From: Blastopirellula marina
Lineage (GTDB): Bacteria > Planctomycetota > Planctomycetia > Pirellulales > Thermoguttaceae
Direction: 5' to 3'
Length of the DNA stretch: 41,316 nucleotides
NCBI GenBank assembly: GCA_020721965.1
Contig: DYLS01000039.1
Span: forward strand, 1 to 41,316
The notes under the pieces were generated by a model, which did no database searches, had not been told where the DNA came from, and saw only the letters and a program-made list of their open reading frames with translations. Shown here in pieces: positions 34,968 through 41,316 of this stretch. The translations under genes and the position numbers were made by a program. Each line of letters begins with the position of its first letter. Position 1 is the stretch's first letter.

Positions 34968-35044
34968 AGGACCTCCCTTGCAAATTCGTGACCGTCTGCG
35001 AAACTTCGACCCCAACCTTATTCCCCATGACCGCCCGGTAGCCG

Positions 35045-35144
35045 CATTCCATTGTATCCGCCGGTACGCCATTGTATCGACGGGCCCGCGTTGTATCGAC
35101 CGGAATGCCCGTTGCACGAACCGGAATCCCCGTTGTACGGGTCG
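35045..35144. repeat. Five degenerate tandem units of 19-21 bases
   Basis: TTGTATC/TTGCAC/TTGTAC recurs at 35052, 35072, 35091, 35112 and 35133, in units resembling CCATTGTATCGACCGGAATG. The array lies 80-180 bases upstream of the aldo/keto reductase start, where its promoter should be. Confidence 0.75.
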
Positions 35145-35282
35145 CCCTCCGTACCCCCCCATGCGTGGCAATCGGGTAGTTATCTAAAGCGTTTGGCGGG
35201 AGTCGGCCTGGAGGCAAACCGCTCACGGCCGCCCACCCATGTTCCCCAAGATACCGTCTTTCCATGCCGCGACTTCCGATGC

Positions 35283-35620
35283 GTAACCGTTCACGGCTGA
35301 GCCGCAGCGGGAAAGATCTGTGAAACAACAAGGATTGTCCAGAGGCTCCAGACGATCGTTTAGACGCCTCACCAGGGGGGTGTTCAGTGACTCCTTCCAT
35401 CCGGAATGGACTGTCACATCGACGATCGCCATTAGCGTCATTTCGACGAGTATAAAACTGTCATTTTGACGAACATAAAACTGTCATTTCGACGAGCGCC
35501 AGCGAGGAGAAGTTTTACCCTGTCGAGAAGATTTCTCGCTTCGCTCGGAATGACAAAGGGGCAAGCCACCTACGTCTCGGCGAGCCGTTTTGCCGTGACG
35601 AGAACCCCTCTCAAAGCCTA
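35283..35620 (+). repeat. Dispersed repeat, copy 2, with an internal 23-base tandem expansion
   Basis: This copy matches the one at 1086-1303 in block order: GTTCACGGCTGAGCC, GGAAAGAT, TGAAACAACAAGG, the palindromic core 35482-35555 (TGTCATTTCGACGAGCG to CGCTCGGAATGACA) and the tail GAGCCGTTTTGCCGTGACG. Relative to copy 1 it carries about 100 extra bases before the core. GTCAC/GTCATT recurs there at 35413, 35437, 35460 and 35483, so the left arm of the palindrome has been amplified in steps of about 23 bases. Confidence 0.75.
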
Positions 35621-35705
35621 CCGTGCAACGCTGGGCCACGGCCTTTGTCCGGCGCCCACAGGGGCTGACGAAGGAGGGCATGCGCGGAGGGACCGCGGGG
35701 CAGGC

Positions 35706-35771
35706 TTCACCTCGCCGTTGCAGGGCTTTCACCTCCCCGCTGCAGGACCTTCATGTCCCCCTTGCAGGGCC
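35706..35771. repeat. Three 22-base tandem units
   Basis: TTCAC/TTCAT occurs at 35706, 35728 and 35750 in units of the form TTCACCTCCCCGCTGCAGGGC. The array lies about 110 bases beyond the panD stop codon. Confidence 0.7.
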
Positions 35772-35882
35772 ATTGCGTTCGCTGCCCGCGCGTCTGGAAT
35801 GCCGGTATCCCCGGCGATGAAGTCGCGCCAGAATTGCGTCGAGGATCACGAACCGCGACGAGAACCAGAGAATCTCGGAAAA

Positions 35883-36236
35883 TCAATGGGAGAGGAGTTG
35901 ATTTTTGGCGTCCACTCTCACGACCTTTGGGCGATAGGAGCGAGCCTCTTCCTCGGACATGGTGGCGTAAGAGAGGATAATCACGAGATCGCCCTTGCAG
36001 CCGAGCCGGGCGGCGGCCCCGTTCAGCATGACCGTGCCGGAGCCTGCCGGGGCCTCGATGACATAGGTCTCCAACCGGCTGCCATTATTGATATTGAGGA
36101 CGTGGACCTGCTCCCCCGGCAAAAGATCGGCGGCCTCCATCAGTCGCCGGTCGATGGCGATGCTGCCCTCGTAATCCAGCTCGGTGCCTGTCAGCACGGC
36201 CCGATGGATCTTCGACTTCAGCATGAACCGCTGCAC
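35883..36236 (-). CDS. panD: Aspartate 1-decarboxylase proenzyme
   Basis: PanD converts L-aspartate to beta-alanine for pantothenate and coenzyme A synthesis. It is a pyruvoyl enzyme that cuts itself between Gly24 and Ser25. GTG 36236 is chosen over TTG 36242: GAGGGAG then lies 7 bases upstream, and the cleavage site [11 protein letters not shown] places Ser25 exactly as in E. coli. Other family features are [12 protein letters not shown] at the start, [15 protein letters not shown], and the [20 protein letters not shown] core. Length 117 is normal. No other pan gene is nearby; it appears monocistronic. Confidence 0.95.
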   Translation of the reverse strand: MQRFMLKSKIHRAVLTGTELDYEGSIAIDRRLMEAADLLPGEQVHVLNINNGSRLETYVIEAPAGSGTVMLNGAAARLGCKGDLVIILSYATMSEEEARSYRPKVVRVDAKNQLLSH

Positions 36237-36343
36237 GTTCAAACTCCCTCGCCGGAAATGTGTATTTCCGCACTAATCTGCCCTGGTCCAATCGCCCACC
36301 TCGGCTACTGCGACCGGCGAGCGAACAAGCGTCCCCGTCCGGA

Positions 36344-36367
36344 ATTCCATGATTCCGTGATTCCGTG
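36344..36367. repeat. Three 8-base tandem units
   Basis: ATTCCATG, ATTCCGTG, ATTCCGTG at 36344, 36352 and 36360, between panD and the PH-like gene. Confidence 0.55.
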
Positions 36368-36443
36368 CCAATCACTGCCTCTACCTTTATTCTACGCCCA
36401 AATACGCCTGGCCAGAAGGTCCTACAGACCGTAAGAAAGGCGA

Positions 36444-36908
36444 TCAGCCGCTGGACGCGTCCTGCTCCGCAGCTATTTTGTATTCAACCCATTGGCTCAC
36501 TTCCTCCGGATCGTCCGTCCCGATCCAATAGACACGCCGTTTGGTTACGATCCGCACGCAGCGATAGCCCCAAACGTTCATGATGATCCCCTTTCGCGGG
36601 TTGTAGTGAACCCCCCATCCGTCCACAAAGCGGGTTGCCGCCGGTTCCACCGAAAGGATGTCGCGGTAAGGAATTCTCCTACTAAAGATGGGGATCGGAC
36701 CAAACCGGACCTGCAAAGCGTCGCCGTCGTCCCGGATGGTCAACGAGCTGAACGACAAGATTGCTAAGGCTATGATGCCCGTGGCCGGAAGGGAACTCCA
36801 CCACGGCACGGGCGGCCCCGGGGCGACCATTTCCACGATTGCCATGATCAGGGCCGGCAAGGGGATCAAAAAATACCACTTCCCCCACTGGGTAAGTGAA
36901 AAGGCCAT
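36444..36908 (-). CDS. Small membrane protein with a bacterial PH-like domain
   Basis: The 154-residue product has two membrane segments (about 11-30 and 41-57), then a beta-rich domain (LTIRDDGDALQVRFGPI, IPYRDILSVEP, RRVYWIGTDDPEEVSQW). This arrangement is typical of bacterial PH-like membrane proteins of unknown role. ATG 36908 is chosen because GGAGGGAGG lies about 8 bases upstream; residues before it are not protein-like. It lies about 210 bases upstream of panD on the same strand. Function unknown. Confidence 0.72.
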   Translation of the reverse strand: MAFSLTQWGKWYFLIPLPALIMAIVEMVAPGPPVPWWSSLPATGIIALAILSFSSLTIRDDGDALQVRFGPIPIFSRRIPYRDILSVEPAATRFVDGWGVHYNPRKGIIMNVWGYRCVRIVTKRRVYWIGTDDPEEVSQWVEYKIAAEQDASSG

Positions 36909-37609
36909 AGCTATCGCCTCCCTCCGCGCTGCGTTCCGCAAGTCCGCCAGTCTTTCTCGTTCCCGAAAATCCGCTACTTGCCCTACGACTCCTACGCATA
37001 TCACGGCAGTTGCCGCCTAGTTAACCCATTTTGTGGGATGACAACGGGAGCCATCCCTGTTTCAATGAACCGATGGGTCGGTAATTGCCTTTTTGACGCA
37101 ATTGCCCGTGCTAACTCTCAGCCAATATCGCGATTAAAATGGAGATAAAGCTGAAAACTCAATTAGTGGCGTGGCGGCCTGGCGGTAAGCCAAGGCAGTG
37201 CGGGCACGGTTGATACTTGTACCGAACTGGTTTTGGTCTATTGGTCCTGGCTAATATGCGGACTTGCGGACACGTCGGGCAATGAATCGGCGTGCACGCA
37301 AACGCATGGAGATGCCAGCGCGGGCCACTGATGCTTTTCCGGGATTGCCGAAAATACGGCCGCCAACTGCCGTGCGGTACTTTCCGACATTGGGGAGCCG
37401 AATGAAGTATAAGGTTTGACGCGTCGCCAACGGCGGCGCGGGGACTTTCCGCAGTGATGTCAAGGGAGCCGCATCACGGAAACTTGATCTTTTCGACTTG
37501 TGGAACGGACCCGCAGTCTGGAAAGCCCCCCCATCATCTCTAACCGCTCAGACAAGAGGTCGCAGCGGCAGCGGCAGGCCAGCCCAGACAGGCCAGGATA
37601 ATCAATTCC
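36909..37609. other. Intergenic region upstream of the MMPL exporter
   Basis: About 700 bases with no convincing gene. It is the divergent control region of the PH-like gene and the exporter gene, but no promoter with acceptable spacing was found. An inverted pair GGTAATTGC/GCAATTGCC lies near 37080-37110. Nothing else was seen. Confidence 0.4.
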
Positions 37610-40228
37610 ATGTCGGACTTCCGCAACGACGAGTCGGCAAAGCCCGGTTTCTTTGCCCGATATGCCCTTCCGATCCTCTGCCTAGTCGCGTTCCTAATGC
37701 CCTTTATGTACTTGGGTACGGAACGCAGTTTGAAGAGCAACAAGAACGACGTCAAGTCGTGGTTGCCGTCGCAATACAAGGAGACGGCCACCTTCGAATG
37801 GTACCGGCAGCGATTCGAAAGCGACCTCTTCATTCTCGCGAGCTGGGAGGGCTGCACGCTGGACAGCCCCAAGCTGGAGCTGTTGAAGCGACGGTTGCAG
37901 CAGCCGGTGGACGACGCCCAGGATGATCCTTACCGCTTTTTCAAGAGCGTCATCAGCGGCGCGGACGTCATCCGCCAACTGGAAGAGACTCAGGGGCTGA
38001 CTCGGGAGCAGGCCATCGACCGGCTGCGGGGATTTTTGGTCGGATTGGACGGCCGCCAAACATGTCTGGTCATGACGATCGCCCCCCGGGCCGAAGAGCG
38101 GTGGGACCTCCACTTCCAGGGCAACCCAACCAAAAAGTTCATGCACGCCGTGATCGACCACATCCACGAGACGGCGCTGGCGGCATGTGACATCAAGCCA
38201 GAGGATCTGCACCTGGGTGGCCCGCCCGTCGACAACGTCGCCATCGACGTGGAAGGCCAGCGGTCCCTGGTCCGCCTGGCCGTTGTTTGCGGTGTGGTGG
38301 GTCTGGTCGTGTCGTGGTGGTGCCTGCGGAGCTGGATGCTCACGGCAATGGTATTCACCACTGGCATCTTCAGCGCGGGCCTGAGCATGGTGGCGGTCTG
38401 GCTCAGCGGCAACGACATGAACGCCATCCTGCTGACCATGCCCGCCTTGGTTTACGTGGCGGCGGTCTCCGGGGCCATTCACATGGCCAATTATTACCGG
38501 GACACGCTGCGCAGTCGCCTGGCAGCAGGCGCAGCCGATCCGGTGATCGGCGCCCCCGACGGCGCCGTCCGCGGGGCCTGGCTCCCGCTCTTCCTGGCCA
38601 CTGGCACCACGGCGTTCGGCCTGGCCTCGCTCTCCGTCAGCGAACTGGTGCCCGTCAAGCAATTCGGCATTTTCTCCGCGGTGGGCGTGGTATTGAGTTT
38701 CCTCTTCCTCTGCCTCTACCTCCCCTCGCTGTTGCAAGAGTTTCCCATCCGCTCGCTCATCAAACCGCGCAAGTCTTCCCTCTTCGATCCCGGACGATGG
38801 AAAGGCTGGAATTACGCCGGCAACTGGATCCTTTCCCACCACGGCTGGGTGATCGCCGGCTGCGTTCTCCTGTTTGGTGTTGGGGTCTATGGGGCTACAA
38901 AGATCCAGACCTCCGTCAAGTTGATGAAGCTGTTCTCCCCCGAGGCCGACATCATCCAGGATTACGCCTGGCTCGAAGATAACTTGGGACCACTGGTTCC
39001 CATGGAGGTTGTCCTCCGCGTCGGCAAGCAAGACTCCCGCCTGGACTTGCTCGAGCAAATGCGGCTGGTCCGCACGGTGCAGACCGCCATCGATCGTCTC
39101 CCGGATGTGGGTAGCGCCGTGGCCGTGCCGACGTTCGTGCGACCGATACCGAAGCGGCCGGGCCTGGTCGAGCGGCGGACCTGGATCGTCCAGCTCCAGC
39201 GGCACCGCGATGATCTCAAAGACTACTGGCAAACGGAAAATCACGAGGAATTGTGGCGCATCAGCGCCCGGGTAAAAGCCCTGACCGACCTGGACTACGG
39301 CGAGTTCGTGGCCGATATCCGCCACGTCGTGGAGCCGATCCTGAATCAATATCGTGCTCAGGGCGTGGCGTCGCTGCGAGCGGAGTACACCGGCCTGGTA
39401 CCCCTGGTGTACAAAGCCCAGCATTCGCTTCTCGACGGCCTGCTCACCGGTTTTGCGGGAGACCTGCTCCTCATCGGCGTGGCCATGATGCTGCTGATGC
39501 GGGACTGGTCCTCGGGACTACTCTTGATCTGCTCCAGCGTGTTCCCCATTGCCGTGGTCTTTGGAGCGATGGGCTGGTTCGGCGTGGTCGTGGACGTGGG
39601 GACCGTCATGACGCCGGCCGTGGCCCTGGGGGTCACCGTCGACGATGCCATTCATTTCATGTTATGGTGCCGTCACGGGCAGGAGCGGGGACTGAATCGC
39701 CGACAATCCATTATGTTCGCGTACCAGGACTGCGCTCAGGCGATTTATCAAAGCTGGGGCGTGATCGGTCTAGGGCTGTCGGCCTTCGCCCTCAGTTCCT
39801 TCGTCCCCACGCAACGCTTCGGTTATTTGATGTTCTTCATGTTAAGCGCCTCGTCCTTCGCCAATCTGGTATTGCTCCCCGCCCTCTTGGCCAGCCCATT
39901 GGCAAACCTCTTCTGGCGAAGTGGCGATAAGGTCGCTGCGAAAAAACGGGGCGACCGCCAAACCGAATCCAGCTCCGACAAGACGACGCGGCTGGAGCCG
40001 ACACGGGAGACCGTGGACGGATTCGAGACGGTCCCCGGCTTGGCCGAGGTCCCCTCCGCCTTCGAGGACGAATTATCGAGCGAGGAGGTACCGGTGGGGG
40101 CGGGCGTCGAAGAGCACTCCGGTCCGCATCTGAAATTGGCCAAGTTGGAGCGGAAAAAGGGATATCTGCTCCGCCCCGATCCGCCGCACAGCAAGCGGAA
40201 GGGCAAGCGACCGCGCCGACCGCGCTGA
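37610..40228 (+). CDS. MMPL/RND-superfamily membrane transporter
   Basis: The 872-residue inner-membrane protein shows the RND/MMPL plan: one segment near 15-35, a large outside domain, five or six segments (about 225-385), another segment near 415, a second outside domain, and five segments to about 780. The TM4-type motif LGVTVDDAIHFMLW (Asp678-Asp679) marks proton-coupled members of the group with sterol-sensing-like domains. It may export lipids or hopanoid-like molecules; cargo is unknown. The tail of about 100 residues is charged and ends in a Lys/Arg-rich stretch (SKRKGKRPRRPR). ATG 37610 has a weak ribosome site (AGGA about 14 bases upstream). The stop codon starts a tandem array. Confidence 0.88.
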   Translation: MSDFRNDESAKPGFFARYALPILCLVAFLMPFMYLGTERSLKSNKNDVKSWLPSQYKETATFEWYRQRFESDLFILASWEGCTLDSPKLELLKRRLQQPVDDAQDDPYRFFKSVISGADVIRQLEETQGLTREQAIDRLRGFLVGLDGRQTCLVMTIAPRAEERWDLHFQGNPTKKFMHAVIDHIHETALAACDIKPEDLHLGGPPVDNVAIDVEGQRSLVRLAVVCGVVGLVVSWWCLRSWMLTAMVFTTGIFSAGLSMVAVWLSGNDMNAILLTMPALVYVAAVSGAIHMANYYRDTLRSRLAAGAADPVIGAPDGAVRGAWLPLFLATGTTAFGLASLSVSELVPVKQFGIFSAVGVVLSFLFLCLYLPSLLQEFPIRSLIKPRKSSLFDPGRWKGWNYAGNWILSHHGWVIAGCVLLFGVGVYGATKIQTSVKLMKLFSPEADIIQDYAWLEDNLGPLVPMEVVLRVGKQDSRLDLLEQMRLVRTVQTAIDRLPDVGSAVAVPTFVRPIPKRPGLVERRTWIVQLQRHRDDLKDYWQTENHEELWRISARVKALTDLDYGEFVADIRHVVEPILNQYRAQGVASLRAEYTGLVPLVYKAQHSLLDGLLTGFAGDLLLIGVAMMLLMRDWSSGLLLICSSVFPIAVVFGAMGWFGVVVDVGTVMTPAVALGVTVDDAIHFMLWCRHGQERGLNRRQSIMFAYQDCAQAIYQSWGVIGLGLSAFALSSFVPTQRFGYLMFFMLSASSFANLVLLPALLASPLANLFWRSGDKVAAKKRGDRQTESSSDKTTRLEPTRETVDGFETVPGLAEVPSAFEDELSSEEVPVGAGVEEHSGPHLKLAKLERKKGYLLRPDPPHSKRKGKRPRRPR

Positions 40229-40300
40229 GAACCCGACCGCGCTGAGAACCCGCTGCATTGAGAGCCGGACCGCATTGAGGGACCGACCACGTTGAGGGCA
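40211..40300 (+). repeat. Five tandem units of 16-17 bases beginning in the exporter stop codon
   Basis: Units of the form CCGACCGCGCTGAGAAC each contain TGA, at 40226 (the real stop), 40243, 40259, 40276 and 40293. The array starts within the last codons and runs 70 bases beyond the gene. Spacing of 17, 16, 17 and 17 puts the repeated TGA codons in different frames. Confidence 0.88.
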
Positions 40301-40498
40301 AGAAGATATGCGCGATGCGAACCGCGAGCCGTGAAGTAAGCGCTCAAGGAACATGCGGCGCGTCGCGCTGCCTTGACCGCTACATCTTGTGCCCCCGCGA
40401 GCGATTGGCAGCTACGAGCAGAGCGTTTTTGCCACACGGCTCGTGCAAATACGCCGGTTTCCGCTTCACCCCTCGGTAAACCGTTACGTCATCAATCT

Positions 40499-41272
40499 TC
40501 ACCATTCCAGCCACGCAGCAGCATCCACATCGGTTCGCTCGTCGTGTCCCCGGGCAAGATTCTTGGGCTGCGGCGCGGCGCTGTCCGCTACGCCGTCGCA
40601 CGAGTCGAACAGATCGTCCAATAGCCGCAGGTATTCTTGCCGTTGCAGACGCGTCAATTCGTGATGCATGCGGATCGCGATCAATCGCCCGGAGTAGCGG
40701 CAGCATTCCTGGCGAATGCGTTCCACTTCTGCCCTCAGCGTGGCCGCCGCGAGCTGCGACGCGAGTCGAGATCCAGACACCAGCTTCACCAGGCACCGCT
40801 CCAAACGCGGTGAATTGTGCACGGCGACCCGCAAGGCACGAAAGATCTCGCTATCGCTGGCCACTCTTGTCGGCGGAGTCGTTGGCATTTCGGCAAGACG
40901 AGCGAGGCAGGCAATCAAAAGTTGGCGAGAGCGCAGCGCTCGCCGGGTGAGGCGCCGCCATTCCTCCGCCCGCCATGCCGGCTTGCCCGCCCATTTCAGG
41001 TCAGACCATAAGTCGTATCCCAGGCTGCCGTCCAGGTATTCGGGATCGTAGGCCGCCCGCAAGGCACTGGCCAGCAGGAATCGCGGCAGCAAGAATCGGT
41101 CCAGCATCCGCCGTCCCTGTTCGCGATTGCCGAAGACGCGCTCCAGCACCCGGCGCCGCTGCGTGAGAAGGGCCACTTTGGCCTCCCAGCCCCACTGGTC
41201 GAGCCAGGCATCGTCTTCCTCACCTGGCCAAAGGAGGGCCTGCACGTTGAAATAATCGGTATCGGTGAGCAT
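40499..41272 (-). CDS. Hypothetical protein, helical and Arg/Leu-rich
   Basis: I do not recognise this 257-residue protein. It is soluble, rich in Leu, Arg, Ala and Glu, and probably all-helical. Notable stretches are MLTDTDYFNVQALLWPGEEDDAW, RRMLDRFLLPRFLLASALRAAYDPEYLDG, RLAEMPTTPPTRVASDSEIFRAL and ECCRYSGRLIAIRMHHELTRLQRQEYLRLLDD. No signal, membrane segment or catalytic motif is evident. Codon pattern and composition are like the neighbours, so it is probably real. ATG 41272 has no obvious ribosome site. Its upstream region ends at the window edge. The 270 bases between it and the exporter hold only the stop-codon array. Confidence 0.6.
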   Translation of the reverse strand: MLTDTDYFNVQALLWPGEEDDAWLDQWGWEAKVALLTQRRRVLERVFGNREQGRRMLDRFLLPRFLLASALRAAYDPEYLDGSLGYDLWSDLKWAGKPAWRAEEWRRLTRRALRSRQLLIACLARLAEMPTTPPTRVASDSEIFRALRVAVHNSPRLERCLVKLVSGSRLASQLAAATLRAEVERIRQECCRYSGRLIAIRMHHELTRLQRQEYLRLLDDLFDSCDGVADSAAPQPKNLARGHDERTDVDAAAWLEW

Positions 41273-41316
41273 TCACGGGGGTCTGTAGAGCGACCACAGA
41301 ACACCACAATATAGAC

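Larger units (their letters stand above)
34968..35882. other. Repeat-rich intergenic region between the reductase and panD
   Basis: About 900 bases with no convincing gene, almost entirely built of repeats: an array of 20-base units (35045-35144), the second copy of the dispersed repeat with a 23-base array inside it (35283-35620), and a 22-base array (35706-35771). Confidence 0.55.

Noticed and set aside
35466-36434. Open frame of 322 codons antisense to panD
   Set aside because: It spans the dispersed repeat and a 22-base array, then the reverse of panD; not protein-like.
37694-39424. Open frame of 576 codons antisense to the MMPL exporter gene
   Set aside because: His/Gln/Gly-rich composition typical of antisense shadows; no ribosome site and no recognisable domain.

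Overview
The window most resembles a chromosome segment of a Planctomycetota bacterium, possibly Pirellulales or Thermogutta-like. This is inferred from the high GC content, an eukaryote-style Ser/Thr kinase with a long Pro/Ala linker, a secreted GH29 fucosidase, a small planctomycete-style membrane protein, and an alternative complex III plus caa3 oxidase locus. No tRNA, rRNA, CRISPR array, insertion sequence or prophage gene could be seen. All positions and family calls come from reading the sequence and translations; no database search was possible.

Layout. Positions 1-3000 hold an amber-interrupted lipoprotein gene, a dispersed repeat and a secreted alpha-L-fucosidase. Positions 3000-12000 hold gyrA, a GDP-sugar reductase, a Ser/Thr kinase convergent with it across a strong hairpin, a 50-residue membrane protein and an HMG-CoA-lyase-like aldolase. 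Positions 12000-17100 hold a HAD phosphatase, a protein recalling deoxyhypusine synthase, an enlarged RNase HII-like protein, and on the minus strand a glycosyltransferase-like gene overlapping a degenerate DNase-I-fold gene. Positions 17600-33300 hold one long minus-strand respiratory locus. It reads actA, actB, actC, actD-actE fusion, actF, a small membrane protein, sco, coxB, coxA, coxC, coxD. Positions 34000-41300 hold an aldo/keto reductase whose Tat signal is cut by a stop codon, panD, a small PH-like membrane protein, an MMPL/RND exporter and an unknown gene at the right edge.

The respiratory locus is the functional core. ActA to ActF oxidise menaquinol and pass electrons to an A2-type caa3 oxidase whose CoxB carries CuA and a fused cytochrome c. 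Sco would metallate CuA. A good candidate promoter lies about 250 bases before actA.

The least explained feature is the intergenic DNA. Almost every gap contains degenerate short tandem arrays with unit lengths of 8 to 34 bases. Several begin inside the last codons of a gene and repeat its stop codon: coxC 8 x 20, the MMPL gene 5 x 17, the aldolase 4 x 18, coxD 2 x 19, and the RNase HII-like gene 2 copies 74 apart. The actC stop itself appears to arise from a one-base deletion in the last unit of such an array. Similar short-period repeats occur in coding tails, as in coxB and the kinase. Two copies of a dispersed element with an imperfect palindrome of about 30 bp per arm flank the window at about 1.1 kb and 35.4 kb. 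Two genes carry single in-frame nonsense codons (TAG and TGA), both explicable as C-to-T changes.
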